Shown here piece by piece: positions 54,290 through 64,000 of a stretch of DNA of 64,000 nt. The stretch is from Heloderma charlesbogerti (Eukaryota > Chordata > Lepidosauria > Squamata > Helodermatidae): the NCBI GenBank assembly GCA_026122225.1, contig JANEZZ010001901.1:1-64000 (forward strand). The letters run 5' to 3'. Made by a program: the position numbers and the translations under genes. Under the pieces are notes generated by a model. That model saw only the letters and a list, made by a program, of their open reading frames with translations. It was not told the DNA's origin and did no database searches. Each line of letters begins with the position of its first letter. The first letter of the stretch is position 1.

Positions 54290-54500
54290 AAAAGATATCA
54301 ATGGCGGAGCATATGTTGTGCATGCAAAAAATCCCACATTCAATGTTCAGGTTCCCTTGTGTTTCTTTAAAAAATGATTTGGGGTAGCAGAGCTGGGACA
54401 GCCACTGCCTGAAACCCTGGAGAGCTGTGGTCCACCAGAGTTTGTATTTTGAAGTTATAGGGGCCCATGATTTGGCCCAGTATAAGGCAGCTTATGCATT
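54290..54500 (+). mobile_element. tRNA-derived SINE, second family
   Basis: GGCGGAGCATATGTTGTGC head remnant, GAAACCCTGGAGAGCTGTGG body and TTTGGCCCAGTATAAGGCAG end. Confidence 0.65.
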
Positions 54501-54694
54501 CATAAGATATAAATGTGGCATAAGGAATATGAATCATCACTATTCCAGCTTGAGGAATAAGTGCTGACACATTCTAATTTACACCCATGTCTCTGAAGTT
54601 AATGCATAACATGCTAATGCCGGAGGGGAGGCATTGCTGATGGGCTTTCCTCTGAGAGAAAAGGGAGACACTAACGAACCAGCAATCCCACTCC

Positions 54695-54840
54695 CCAAAA
54701 GGTGACCATATGCCCTACTTTACAGAGGGCGGTCCTCTGTTTGAAGGGTTACCAAAAGACATTCCTCTGGCATCCTCAGCTGGAAAGGCTCTCTGGCCCA
54801 AGTCTGGTTTAACTATAAAGAAGCAAAAGGAGGGACAGCA
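54695..54840. repeat. repeat with GACCATATGCCCTACTTTAC start
   Basis: AGAGGGCGGTCCTCTGTTTG resembles the fold of AGAGGATGGTCCTCTGGC and AGAGGACTGTCCTCTG at 62700-62772. Probably ends of one MITE family; the extent is unclear. Confidence 0.4.
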
Positions 54841-54849
54841 AAGGCCTTA

Positions 54850-55100
54850 AAGTTTAATTTAATTTATTAATAATACTTACATACTACTTAATAGAAAAAA
54901 TCTCCAAGCGATTACATACCAATATTAAAAATCACATTTAAATGCAATATTAAAACACTATTAAAAACAATTTATAAGCTACAATAACAATACAAAAAGC
55001 ATTAAGATGGAGCAGTGTACCATCAGTTGCAACTACTGACACGCCAGAGAAGGCCCGTGTCGCCCATCAGCAGTTAGCACTTGGCTTTGTCTCCTGCCTT
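54850..55100 (-). mobile_element. L2-like LINE fragment, antisense
   Basis: AATTTATTAATAATACTTAC then AGCGATTACATACC and an A-rich inverse UTR, ending CAGAGAAGGCCCG. Confidence 0.5.
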
Positions 55101-55184
55101 TCAAGATCATTCTGCTGTCCCTTTTTGTAGGCCACAAAAGCCTTCTCTTGACATATCAGGCCTTTTACTTATCATTACTTTATT

Positions 55185-55755
55185 TATTTCATTTCTATAC
55201 TTCCCAATAGCTGAAGCTGTCTGGGCGGTTCACAAAAATTAAAATCAAAAAGCACACAGTAAAACAATATAAAATATAAAAGCATTAAAACCACAGTATA
55301 ACAATACAACCAGAATAAAACCTAGCAGCAATGCAGAGATTTAAAATACAGATTTCAAACAGCAAAGCTAAAAGACTAGAATGCTAAAATGCCTGGGAAA
55401 ATAAAAAGGCCTTCACCTGCTGTCGGAAGGAATACAATGTAGGTGCCAGGCGAACCTCACTAGGGAGCTCATTCCACAGCTTGGGTGCCACAGCAGAAAA
55501 GGCCCTCTTCCTAGTAGCCACCCACCTCACTTCCTTTGGCAGGGGCTCACGGAGAAGGACCACTGTGGATGATCTTAGGGTCAGGGCAGGCACATATGGG
55601 AGGAGGCGTTCCTTCAGGTAACCTGGCCCCAAGCCATTAAGGGCTTTGAATGTTAGTACCAGCACTTTGAATCGGGCCCGGAAATGGACTGGCAGCCAGT
55701 GCAGCTGGAAAAGTACCGGCGTAATATGAGCTCATCGGCCAGTCCCTGTTAACAG
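55185..55755 (-). mobile_element. L2-like LINE 3' end, antisense
   Basis: The - strand frame 55665-55384 encodes [19 protein letters not shown] and [19 protein letters not shown], nearly the same as the element at 1-1493. The tail TTTATTTCATTTCTATAC is at 55190. This piece has no stop in its 93-codon frame, so it is young. Confidence 0.92.
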
Positions 55756-55759
55756 TCCC

Positions 55760-56830
55760 CTTTTAGAATGAGAATGTTGCAGTCCTTATTTTGGTGGGAG
55801 GTTGGAGGAGAGCACTGAGGACCTTCCCCCCTCCCCAGTTTATAAGGCCTCTCGGAGCAGGTAGGGAAGTCAGAGAAATCCACAGCGGACCAGCTTTTTC
55901 CAAGTCCTGCGGATTCTGTTGACTTGTGGACCAGTTTTTCACTTTTGGGGGAAGGGGGGTGGTTAGTGCTAATTCACACTTGCGCAAATGCACCAGTGTG
56001 TATTAATTTTGGGCCCTGTTCTTTGTGAAGACACATACTTAGGTGTGCATGGACAGGTGTAGGTAACTTTTGTTATTTTCTGCCTGAAGCATTGTTTCCA
56101 AAGTTTACTCTGGTTCTTGTATGGCTTTTTATTCCCCCCTTTCCCCTTACCCTATGTAACTACGAGTTGTGTGTGTGCTTCCTTCGAAGTAAGGCTTAAT
56201 ACTAAATCCAGAGTCGTCTTCTTGGTTAATTGCTACTGTTTAAGGTTTCAGGCTTGAGGCTTGGGAATAGGGTGTGGTGGAGCAAAGCCCTATTTCCTAA
56301 GGAGCAAAGCCCTATTTCCTAAGCCTCAACAGTGTCCTGCAAGGTCTGAAAGTCCTGTGGCTCAGGTTGAGGTGGACATAAAGGGCGGTAAACAGCCTAC
56401 TCTGGCAATTGTTTGTCCCTGCCTACGCCATCGGGAGCCAGGGCACCCCCCTTCCTCCCTTCACACCTCCTAAAAGAGAAAAAAGGAAGAAAGAAAAAGG
56501 AAGATGCCATCTATCCTGAAATGCCTGCTCTCTTTAATCCTAAGTGTGTGGGACTGGTGGTAAACAAAAAGCATTCTGCACATTTTCTCATAATTGAGAG
56601 TCAGATGGAAGTAAACCAGAGAGAGGGAGCTTTGAAGGACTCTGTTTTTATTCCTGATTTGCCTAGTCTACTTTTGAAAACAGCAAGTATTCTTTGAAGT
56701 TATAGAACAACACTGTACGTTCATAATACAGAGTGTGCAACCTGGGAAAAATAAATATTGATTTGTTAAAAACAAACACAAAAGCCCTTCTGGAGAGAAG
56801 AGAAAGACAGAGAAACAGTTTTACAATCTG
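55760..56830. other. no recognised feature
   Basis: Includes a direct GGAGCAAAGCCCTATTTCCT duplication at about 56278-56320. Otherwise no gene or repeat boundary. Confidence 0.4.
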
Positions 56831-56837
56831 TGATTGG

Positions 56838-57205
56838 GCCTGGCACCAAGGCTAGGCACGGTCGGGCACCTGCCGAGGGCCCACACCCCAGCAGGGGCCC
56901 ACTGACAAGAGCACCTTGGACTTGCTCCTCCTCTTCTCCATGGCAACCTGCTGGTTCACCTGCCTCTTGCTGTGGCCCAGACAATGGAGGTGGTGAGGAG
57001 GCGGAGCAGGAGATGCCATGGCCGGCTTGCCCACTGGTTCTCTGCCTGTCAAGCAAGTGCATGGTACTAATGATGCTGCTGCTGCTGTTGAGGAGCAATA
57101 GCAGCTAGTGACAATGGCAGCGAGCGGGTGGACTCACTGAGGAAGAGGGCCCATTGAGGGTGTCTTGCCTAAGGCCCCTCAGAAACCTGGAGCCAGCACT
57201 CTTTG
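56838..57205. mobile_element. hAT-like MITE family J, copy 2
   Basis: GGGCCTGGCACCAAGGCTAG and CTGCCGAGGGCCCAC at the left face GGGCCCATTGAGGGTGTC, CCTAAGGCCCCTCAG and CCTGGAGCCAGCAC at the right. GC-rich interior; its open frames lack family motifs. Confidence 0.5.
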
Positions 57206-57300
57206 TGATGACCAGATACGTTTCCCCGCAAAAGATCTTCTATGCTCTGAAAAGAACAGAATGCTCACAGACATGATAAATTGTATGTATGTTAATTTAT

Positions 57301-57638
57301 GGGAAAGGGCCATAGCTCAGCGGCAGAGCTCTTGCTTTGCATGCTGGGGGTCCCAGGTTTAATCCCCGGCATCTCCAGATAGGGAAGACCCATCTGAATC
57401 CCTGTCAGCCATTGTAGACCAGCCGCCCCCCAACCTGGTGTCCTCCAGATGTGTTGGACTAAAACTCCCAGCATTCCTGACCATTGGCCATTCTGGCTAG
57501 GGCTGATGGGAGTTGAAATCCAAACCATCCGGGGGGCACCAGATGAATTCCCCAGGTTGGAGAAGGCAGGGCTAACCAATACTGAACTAGATGGGCTGAT
57601 GGTCTGACATGGCATATGGCAGCATCCTATGTTCCAGA
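57301..57638 (+). mobile_element. tRNA-derived SINE, second family, split by foldback A
   Basis: Good A box (ATAGCTCAGCGGCAGAGC) and B box (GGTTTAATCCC). The body continues CCAGATAGGGAAGACCC to about 57420 and resumes ACTGAACTAGATGGGCTGAT to 57638. The foldback element sits between. Confidence 0.82.
57424..57572. repeat. foldback element family A, copy 6, inside SINE
   Basis: CAACCTGGTGTCCTCCAGAT, CTCCCAGCATTCCTGACC, GGCTGATGGGAGTTGAAATC and CCCCAGGTTGGAGAAGGC. Confidence 0.78.
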
Positions 57639-57680
57639 GGAAACTGCCTTCAACAGCCTTCAACAACCATGGAGTTAAAG

Positions 57681-58075
57681 GGCTCCTTCACAGGGAGCAT
57701 TTGTCTTTTTATCCTGCGTTTGAGTTTGGTTACTCACGGAAGTTTGCGGGCTCTTTAGATGACGTTGTGAACCCTCATGGTGTCTCCTGCACTAAATGAC
57801 CCTTATTCCATTTTTAAATAGATCGCAGATAATGAGCTATCATTACCCTGCTTGTGTTCCGTTTGAGTCCCCTCCGTGAAAAGAGGAAAAGCTGCAAGAA
57901 GAAGAGCGAGATCAATGAAAGATATGGAAGACTTTGATAAAGGGGAGAAGGAGGGGGAAAGGGGAAGGGGGAAAGGAAGAGCACGTGAAGGGAGTTGTTG
58001 TGATCCTGCATTTAAAATGGAAGCAGAAAGCCCCATTTTAAATGTGGGATTTTAGGCTGCTGTAGAGATGCTCAA
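57681..58075. mobile_element. MITE family C, copy 3
   Basis: GGGCTCCTTCACAGGGAGC and GGAAGTTTGCGGGCTC on the left, GGAAGCAGAAAGCCCC near the right, in the inverse direction to 8697. The central part with the CTCF-like motif is replaced by purine-rich sequence. Confidence 0.65.
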
Positions 58076-58089
58076 AGTAGCTTCTTAAA

Positions 58090-59080
58090 GTAATAAATTG
58101 GGTGAGTATAGCAGCCAGATGCATTGATTTAGCTATTCATTGCAGGTTCAGGGATCTGGTGCTTCCTTTTACAATATATTGTATCCCACCCAATGTGAAA
58201 GGGGCTCATGGGTTTCCCCCATTTTATTCTCTTAACAGCCTTGATGGATTCATACTGGCCAAAGATGTTTTGCTGCCTGAGGGAAAGAACAAGATGGCGC
58301 TTTCCCTCCATTCCAGGTACGGAAGCTGAGCAGATGGGCGGTTGAATCTTACTTCAATGCTGCCTACCTGTACTGCACCTGAGGGTGGCAGGGTAGTTTA
58401 GGGGGTGCAGGACAGGTTGTGTGATACTCATCCAGCTCTGTCCTCCAACCCCTTGCCACCCTTCCCCAGCCCCTCCCAGGATCAGATTCCTGAGGCAGCC
58501 ATGTCACTTTGCCTAATGGTAGGGCTGGCCCTAGTTAGACTAGAATGAAAGGTGGTGATTTGCCGAAGTTATCAGGGGAGCTTCACTTGAATGCTCTGAT
58601 TAAAGTCCAATGTTCTTCCTCTACCCCTCCTTCCTATCTCTTTCAAAGCGACCCTCCCTCATTGACATGAACGTGACAGCCAATATGTTCAGGAGCTCTG
58701 TGTGTGTGCTGGAGCATACGGAGAGCTCTGGCTTGCAGCCACCATTTCTTCATCTCAGAAGAGTTTGAGCACATACTGTGCTTGAAATAATGGCAACTGT
58801 TGACTCATCAGCATGAGGTGAATCATCTATTTTGGGGCCCATCCAAGATATGCACTCAGATGTAGTCTCTTGCTCCCCTTAGGGGACTAGACTGGCATCT
58901 TCAGGATCACACCTTTTTATACCAGAGAGGTTAATCCGGAATAACTACCCTTTAACATGGATTAGAATCCCCACTGCACATCTCTCTATATACTGAATGA
59001 GTGGGAAAAATCAACTGCTCTGATAAAGCCTGGTACTTGATGGGGGACAATGGAAAGGAAACTATGGTCAGTGTTGTGGG
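58090..59080. other. no recognised feature
   Basis: A GGTAGGGCTGGCCCTAG near 58520 may be a lone hAT end. No gene seen. Confidence 0.35.
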
Positions 59081-59084
59081 AAAC

Positions 59085-59555
59085 CTTTCTTCTCTCAAGG
59101 GCTACATTCCCTCAGGGGTAATTGTCAGGGCTGCATACTGGTAATGGGTGGGGTTGAAGTAAGTGGTAGGTCGGATCAGAGTCAAAAGTGGGTAGGATCA
59201 CCCCTTTCCTCTTTCTTCCACCCCCCGTCTCTGCACCACCTTCCTTCCTTCCTTCCTTCCTTCCTTCCTTCCTTCCTTCCTTCCTTCCTTCCTTCCTTTC
59301 TGCCACCCTTCTCTTTCTCTTCCTGCTGCCCTTTCTCCTTCCGTCCCCCTCTCTCTGCCAGCCCTTTCTATCTATCTCTTTCTGCCACCACTTTCTTTCT
59401 CTCTCTCTCTCTTTTTCTGCTGCCCCCCCCCCTTCCAGCAGGCTGCTGGGGGAGAGAGAGAGATCACTCTTGCTAGCGATCTGAACTGGTCGCTTGCAGA
59501 GGGCTTTTGAAATCAGGCCACGGGCCACGGGTTGCACACCTCTGGACTGTAAAGC
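59085..59555. repeat. pyrimidine-rich repeat family E, copy 2
   Basis: TCTCAAGGGCTACATTCCC left end, a CT-rich body, then AGATCACTCTTGCTAGCG and GGGCTTTTGAAATCAGG. Same order as 32645-33145. Confidence 0.7.
59239..59298. repeat. (CCTT)n microsatellite
   Basis: About fourteen CCTT units inside repeat E copy 2. The reading frames over it are artefacts. Confidence 0.97.
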
Positions 59556-59559
59556 TACC

Positions 59560-60300
59560 TTGGAATGTTTTCTGTATTGAGTCACACCCACCCACTAGGA
59601 TGAGGACTGCATTTAGTCCTGCATAGCCGGACAGAGTTGCTAAGAGGTTTCTGGGGCAAAGTAGTATTTGACTGCTGATGTGGTTTGACACCAGCATTGC
59701 CTGTCTGTGTGTGTTTTCTTATCCGCCCCTTTAATGAAGCTTTTCATTTATAAAGAGGCAGGTTCTTATGAGGACACCACAAGTCTTCAGGAAACTTACC
59801 AAAGGAAACTTATTCCGTAAACACTGTCTTTGTACTTCTCATTTCTTAGGGAAGCAAGAGCAGAAAACAATATTTAATTTTCTCTGTGTAGAAGAAGATG
59901 GCTAATCTGGTACCAAAACTACATGCTAAGCATGTGCTCTGGTCCTATTAATGCATGTTGGGAGGCTCACAGTTGCCTTTTATCATCCCTAATCCTTTGG
60001 GATGCAACCTTGGCCAAGAGAAATTTAATTGATCCCTTTTTCATCCGGTAATGTGTTATTTTGGGCACTGGCTCCCCTCAGGCTTAGAGAGAGTAATTTC
60101 CTTTTCACAGAGTAATGCTAGTTAAGGATTTCTTTATTTTTTCTGAGCAAGAGGAGAGTCAGTTGGGATGCACTAAACTGGTTGCTGTCTCCAATTTGTT
60201 AGTGGGTTTAGGGCTCGTTGAAGGAGATGGTTGGGGGAGAAGAAGAATGGAGCGGGGGAAGCAGAGCATGGAGAGAATGAGGTTCTATGTCTTTTTGTGG
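59560..60300. other. no recognised feature
   Basis: No gene; only short LINE-like traces. Confidence 0.35.
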
Positions 60301-60449
60301 TTTTGTAGAATCACAGAGCCGTGAAAGGATTCGAAGGTCATCCAGTTAAAACGGTGACCTTAGGAGATGAATGTCAAAGGTTGCCAGTTTCTAACCTTGA
60401 TTATTATGGGCAGTCCAGCCAAACACCATGTCAGTGGGGCAAACTAAGT

Positions 60450-60605
60450 ATCAAGGGTCTCAAGAACTTAAGAATGACCCTGTTGGATCAGAACAAAGAC
60501 CTGTCTAGTCCAGTGCTTGGTTTCCAGCAATGGCCAACCAGATGGTCTTCTCCTATATCTTGTCCCCAACATATAGCATCTAGCAATATATATGCTTTTG
60601 TAGAT
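60450..60605 (-). mobile_element. CR1 LINE 3' fragment, antisense
   Basis: AGAATGACCCTGTTGGATCA, GACCTGTCTAGTCCAGTGC and AGCAATGGCCAACCAG. Confidence 0.6.
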
Positions 60606-60734
60606 TTCATTTAGCTCTCATGGCTAATATTGGGTTTATTGAAACCACAGTTTAATCACTGGTGTCAGTACATCTTTTCATTATGCTAGGTGCTGCTTCT
60701 CTTCTTTTTTTAATGGCCAAGGACATTTTTTTTT

Positions 60735-60880
60735 AATGGTCAAGGAGGGTGCTGTTGTACTTGTGTCCTGCTTGTGGGTTTCCCATCGACAGCTGGTTGG
60801 CCACTGCGTGAACAGAATGCTGCACTAGATGGACCCATGGTCTGATCCAGCACAGCTCTTCTTATGTTCTTATGACACAA
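60735..60880 (+). mobile_element. CR1 LINE 3' end
   Basis: GGGTTTCCCATCGACAGCTG, GGTTGGCCACTGCGTGAAC, CTAGATGGACCCATGGTC and CTTCTTATGTTCTTATGAC. Confidence 0.88.
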
Positions 60881-60889
60881 ACACTCTCC

Positions 60890-61190
60890 TGGGAAAAAAA
60901 GAGGAATGCCAGTTTCCAGGATATGTCCCCCTTTCCCCCTTTGTGCACACTTATGCTCAAATTTCCCTGCGCTGAAGACAAGTTCACTATTGCCCATTTG
61001 GGATTAATTTCTTATGATAAATAACTGACAGGAAGAGAAGAGAGCTAAAAAGATACGGACAAACATCACATTCTGTTTTCTGTTAAGACAGATGGAGAAC
61101 CTGAAAGGTGAACAATCTTTAAAAATATATGATGACCAGGTCTTCATGGGGAAGATGGCAGCATACACACAACTGATGTATCATTCACTA
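60890..61190. other. no recognised feature
   Basis: Short intergenic stretch with nothing identifiable. Confidence 0.35.
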
Positions 61191-61194
61191 CTTG

Positions 61195-61275
61195 ATAATT
61201 TACCTGGAGATGACAGGGATTGAACCTGGGACCTTCTGTCTGCAAAGCAGTTGATCAACCACTGAAGTGCAGTCT
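61195..61275 (-). mobile_element. tRNA-derived SINE head, antisense
   Basis: GGGATTGAACCTGGGACC (inverse B box), TCTGTCTGCAAAGCAG and TGATCAACCACTGAAGTGC (inverse A box). Confidence 0.7.
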
Positions 61276-61279
61276 CTTC

Positions 61280-62270
61280 CCTTGTTCACTTCTGCCCAGC
61301 AGCAAGGGTGAAAAAGCTACCCCTTCCATTCTGGAATTTTAATGGGGAAAGGCTCGATGCAGTGGTAAAATAACAATATTGCAAATTGTATCCAGAGCAC
61401 ATGTAATGAATATTTTTGGTTAAAGAATCCCAAAGGAGATCAGTTAGGGGCTAACTGGAGTCTAGTATATTACCTTTGATGCATGAGAAAAACAGTTTAC
61501 ACTTCGTCATACTGGGGCTTTGGAGAGAAATATATTCCTACCCACAAAAAATCTTTTGAAAAAATTGCTGCTTGTATCCTTTTTGCTATTTTTGTTTTGT
61601 TTTGCTACTGTACCATTTTTTTCTATTGTGTTTTTTTTTCTAACCTGATTTCATAAAATGCAACTCTTCCATGGTGCCCATACTTTCATGGTGCTTAGGT
61701 ATAAATCCATGTACTGCTCAACACGGATAGGAGTGCATTTGTTTTAAGTTCCCATTCACAACAAACTGCAGGCGGATTAGCGTGGCCATTGTTAACGCAC
61801 CAAAGTCAACAGCAGCGGAGTGGATTTCCATATGTTGTACTGCTCTTGTGAATGGTTCAGAACAGGTCAACTGTTATATCCTTGTTCAACACACTTTTTA
61901 AAAAAAATTAAGGAATAGGTGTATGCTAGGATTTATGCTCACTGTCCTCCTATGGGACCACAGGCAGGGATTCAGGACATGCACTAGAGCTCTGGTCACA
62001 GGTGGGAAGGAACAAGATACTGCCTCCCTCCCCCAATCAGCAAAAAAGAAGGAAAAAGCCCCTTGAACAACAATAGGCCAGAACAGGTCATGTGATATGG
62101 CCTGACTGCTAAAAACGTTTCAGGCTCAGGGTTACCCAGTGGTCTGACCAACAAGAGGACAGCTTGCCACTGGTCTTGGTTCCATACTCACCTATGCTGT
62201 GCCCTGCCCTGCACCCAGGACTTTGGACCCAGGACTTTGCAGGGAATAAGTTTTGACAATAAGTTATGGG
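61280..62270. other. no recognised feature
   Basis: AT-rich, no gene or repeat end recognised. Confidence 0.4.
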
Positions 62271-62273
62271 TTT

Positions 62274-62857
62274 CAGGGCTGGTCCTACCATTGGGCAGAA
62301 TGAGGAGGCTGCCTCAGGCAGCAGATGCTGAGGGGCGTGGAACGAATAGAGCTATATGTCTGCCACACACCTCCTAAGCTACCCTGCTGCCCTCAGTTGC
62401 AGTGGAGAACACAGTCCCGGGCGGCTTTTGTACATGGAATCAGGGTCTGCATCACCAAAAAAGAGGACAAAAGAAGCCACAGATTTGCATAAAAGTTATA
62501 TATGCTCATTTTCATGTATAAATGCAAATCTAGAAATTACTGTAACTGAAATAGAAAGGTAACTTCATAGTGGGGAAGATTGTGACCAGGTGACCTGTGT
62601 GCTTGTTCAGTCTGCTCTGTCCAGGTGCTAAATATTGATGGGCACCTTCAACCCCTACTACTCTCCCTTCTTATGGTTCTTCATCTTTGTACCAGACTTG
62701 GACTGGACCATCCTTCAAATAGAGGATGGTCCTCTGGCAGCCTTTCAAATAGAGGACTGTCCTCTGTAAGAGATTGCCTTAAATCAGGAGGTGGGGTGGG
62801 GCAAGGTACCACCTTGTCCTTTGCCTCAGGCAGAAAACTGTTTGGGGCCAGCCCTGG
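62274..62857. mobile_element. hAT-like MITE family J, copy 3
   Basis: CAGGGCTGGTCCTACC and CTGCCTCAGGCAGCAG at the left face TTGCCTCAGGCAGAAAACTG and GGGGCCAGCCCTGG at the right. CAGGG..CCCTG ends are typical of hAT elements. An inner duplication, CCTTTCAAATAGAGGA (62712-62760), is present. Confidence 0.65.
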
Positions 62858-62862
62858 GTATT

Positions 62863-62893
62863 TGTGTGTGTGTGTGTGTGTGTGCGCGTGTGT
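62863..62893. repeat. (TG)n microsatellite
   Basis: TG units with one GCGCG interruption, about 70 nt to the left of the convergent gene's stop. Confidence 0.95.
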
Positions 62894-62964
62894 GAAGGGA
62901 AGAGGGATAAGTTGGCCCTCAAGGTACAAAATATGGGGTTCAAATAACATTATGGAAGACTTCT

Positions 62965-64000
62965 TTATGTCCGATTGCTTTCTTCTTCTAGCACTGGATC
63001 TTCTGAAGGTCTTTTTGCCACAGCTGCTCTTTCTTCTTCCATGCCCTGGATGGCATCTCTAAGGAGCTCTGGAATATGTTGATGGGATGCAGGCAATGGG
63101 GGAAAGTGATTTCCTCCAGTGGAGTAGCTATCCGTAGTGGGTTGTTCAACATGAGGACCTGGTCCAAAGGAGTTACCTGTACTGAACTGACACCAGGACA
63201 TCGGATCAGGATGCTGAAATGTCTCAGAATTTCCAGTTTCTGGAGGGTCTTTGTTATATAGACTATTACCTTTGGTCACCGTAAGGGGCCCAGATTGTGA
63301 AAACTGATGTGGGCTGTTGATCTGTGTGAGGTTTTCTGATGAGTTCAAACCAGAGCAAGGTTCATCTTTCATTTGCACACTTCCTGTGTCCAAATCAGGA
63401 GTGGGCTGTGGATCTCTTCCCTGCATGTTTACTGATCTGTCTACTCCCACAGAAAATAAAAGCATATCTGGTACCGGATAGCTCCAGTCTAATAATTGAG
63501 CCTCATCTTCTCTGGAAGGGCCTAATAAAGAAATATTTCTAGCCTTTGGCTCCACATCTTGACTATCTAAACTGGCCACTTTAGGGAACTTACGTAGACA
63601 TTGATCATAAAGATCACCTCTAGAGGCAACATTTATTTCAGAGTTGGTTTCCACCAAATTGGCTGCAGGACACTGCAACATTTGCTCTGTAGTTGGTAGA
63701 GAATTCTGAGAGTTGTCAAATGGTGAGGCCGTGCCTTGGTCCCCAAGTACAGTTTCCATATTCAAAATGGATTGTTTGGGAACTTCAAGGTTGTCCATTC
63801 CAGATAATGCTTCAATGCTGCTTGAAATATCTATGCCCAGTTTTGTAGATAATGTATTGCCACCAAAGGCTTTAGCACTGTCCAAGGATGGAGAACTATT
63901 TCTTTGCCCATTGCTTGAGTGGCTTCCATAATTCTCCTCTGGATCCTGTAGGCCTGCATCTGAAGTTCTTGTCTGAATAAAAACTTCAGAGGTATTCTCT
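62965..64000 (-). CDS. 3' terminal coding exon of an unidentified protein (partial, runs off window)
   Basis: A single reading frame is open from the window edge (64000) to a TAA at 62965-62967, 345 codons including the stop. No Met is needed, since the frame continues beyond the window. The product is hydrophilic and rich in Ser, Thr, Asn, Asp, Glu and Pro. It has no membrane segment, cysteine cluster or recognisable catalytic motif. It includes VQMKDEP, which resembles a SUMO-type psi-K-x-E site, and a short helical stretch near the end (IPELLRDAIQGMEEE) before an acidic C-terminus. Such composition is common in disordered regions of nuclear or scaffold proteins, but I do not recognise the gene. 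A frame this long is unusual for this AT-rich, repeat-dense DNA. It converges on the transporter gene. Confidence 0.7.
   Translation of the reverse strand, partial: ENTSEVFIQTRTSDAGLQDPEENYGSHSSNGQRNSSPSLDSAKAFGGNTLSTKLGIDISSSIEALSGMDNLEVPKQSILNMETVLGDQGTASPFDNSQNSLPTTEQMLQCPAANLVETNSEINVASRGDLYDQCLRKFPKVASLDSQDVEPKARNISLLGPSREDEAQLLDWSYPVPDMLLFSVGVDRSVNMQGRDPQPTPDLDTGSVQMKDEPCSGLNSSENLTQINSPHQFSQSGPLTVTKGNSLYNKDPPETGNSETFQHPDPMSWCQFSTGNSFGPGPHVEQPTTDSYSTGGNHFPPLPASHQHIPELLRDAIQGMEEERAAVAKRPSEDPVLEEESNRT

Noticed and set aside
56766..57108. GC-rich frames on both strands
   Set aside because: The region is bounded by hAT-like ends and the frames contain no family motif.
59112..59591. Frames with KEGRKEGR or LPSFLPSF repeats
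   Set aside because: They come from the (CCTT)n run and have no gene context.
1..64000. CRISPR arrays, bacterial operons, phage genes or Shine-Dalgarno sites
   Set aside because: The window is vertebrate nuclear DNA; direct repeats are microsatellites or transposon parts.

Overview
This is a 64-kb piece of vertebrate nuclear DNA, almost certainly from a squamate reptile (lizard or snake). The evidence is the combination of BovB (RTE) LINEs, Sauria-type tRNA-derived SINEs, CR1 and L2-like LINEs, a Ty3/gypsy remnant and many foldback MITEs. Genes are intron-rich, and no prokaryotic organisation is seen. Every homology call was made by eye; no search was run.

Host genes. The centre (27.1-50.9 kb, + strand) holds a complete ten-exon SLC22-family transporter gene, best matched to SLC22A13 (OAT10, an organic-anion/urate/nicotinate transporter). 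All nine introns have GT..AG ends and compatible phases, and the exons join into an open frame of 549 codons plus stop. At 7544-7640 there is one more exon with the same acceptor phase and a clearly related C-terminus. It is best read as the terminal exon of a second, upstream SLC22A13-like gene in tandem, whose other exons lie left of the window. At the right edge (62965-64000, - strand) a long open terminal exon of an unidentified acidic, Ser/Thr/Pro-rich protein runs off the window, convergent with the transporter.

Repeats, left to right. From 1 to 6.5 kb a reverse-strand gypsy element is split by an L2-like LINE, a BovB LINE and a Sauria-type SINE. From 6.5 to 11 kb there are foldback elements, SINEs and a MITE carrying a CTCF-like motif around the upstream gene's last exon. 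From 11.3 to 13.1 kb there is a decayed gag-like retroelement remnant. From 14.4 to 15.7 kb lies a CR1 copy with an internal inverted duplication. From 19.9 to 25.5 kb one BovB is inserted inside another, with a recognisable target-site duplication. Intron 1 of the transporter holds a long CR1 (28.6-32.1 kb) that carries a block with a 5S-rRNA-like segment. Introns 2-9 are full of SINE, CR1, L2-like and MITE fragments. Downstream there are an antisense CR1, an L2-like copy split by a solo LTR with TG..CA ends and a 4-bp duplication, and assorted SINEs and MITEs.

No evidence of a new enzymatic or defence system was found. The most informative signals are the tandem transporter locus with PDZ-like C-termini, dispersed foldback repeats that carry ZNF143-like and CTCF-like motifs, the 5S-like insert, the nested transposons, and an unclassified 150-bp repeat present twice.
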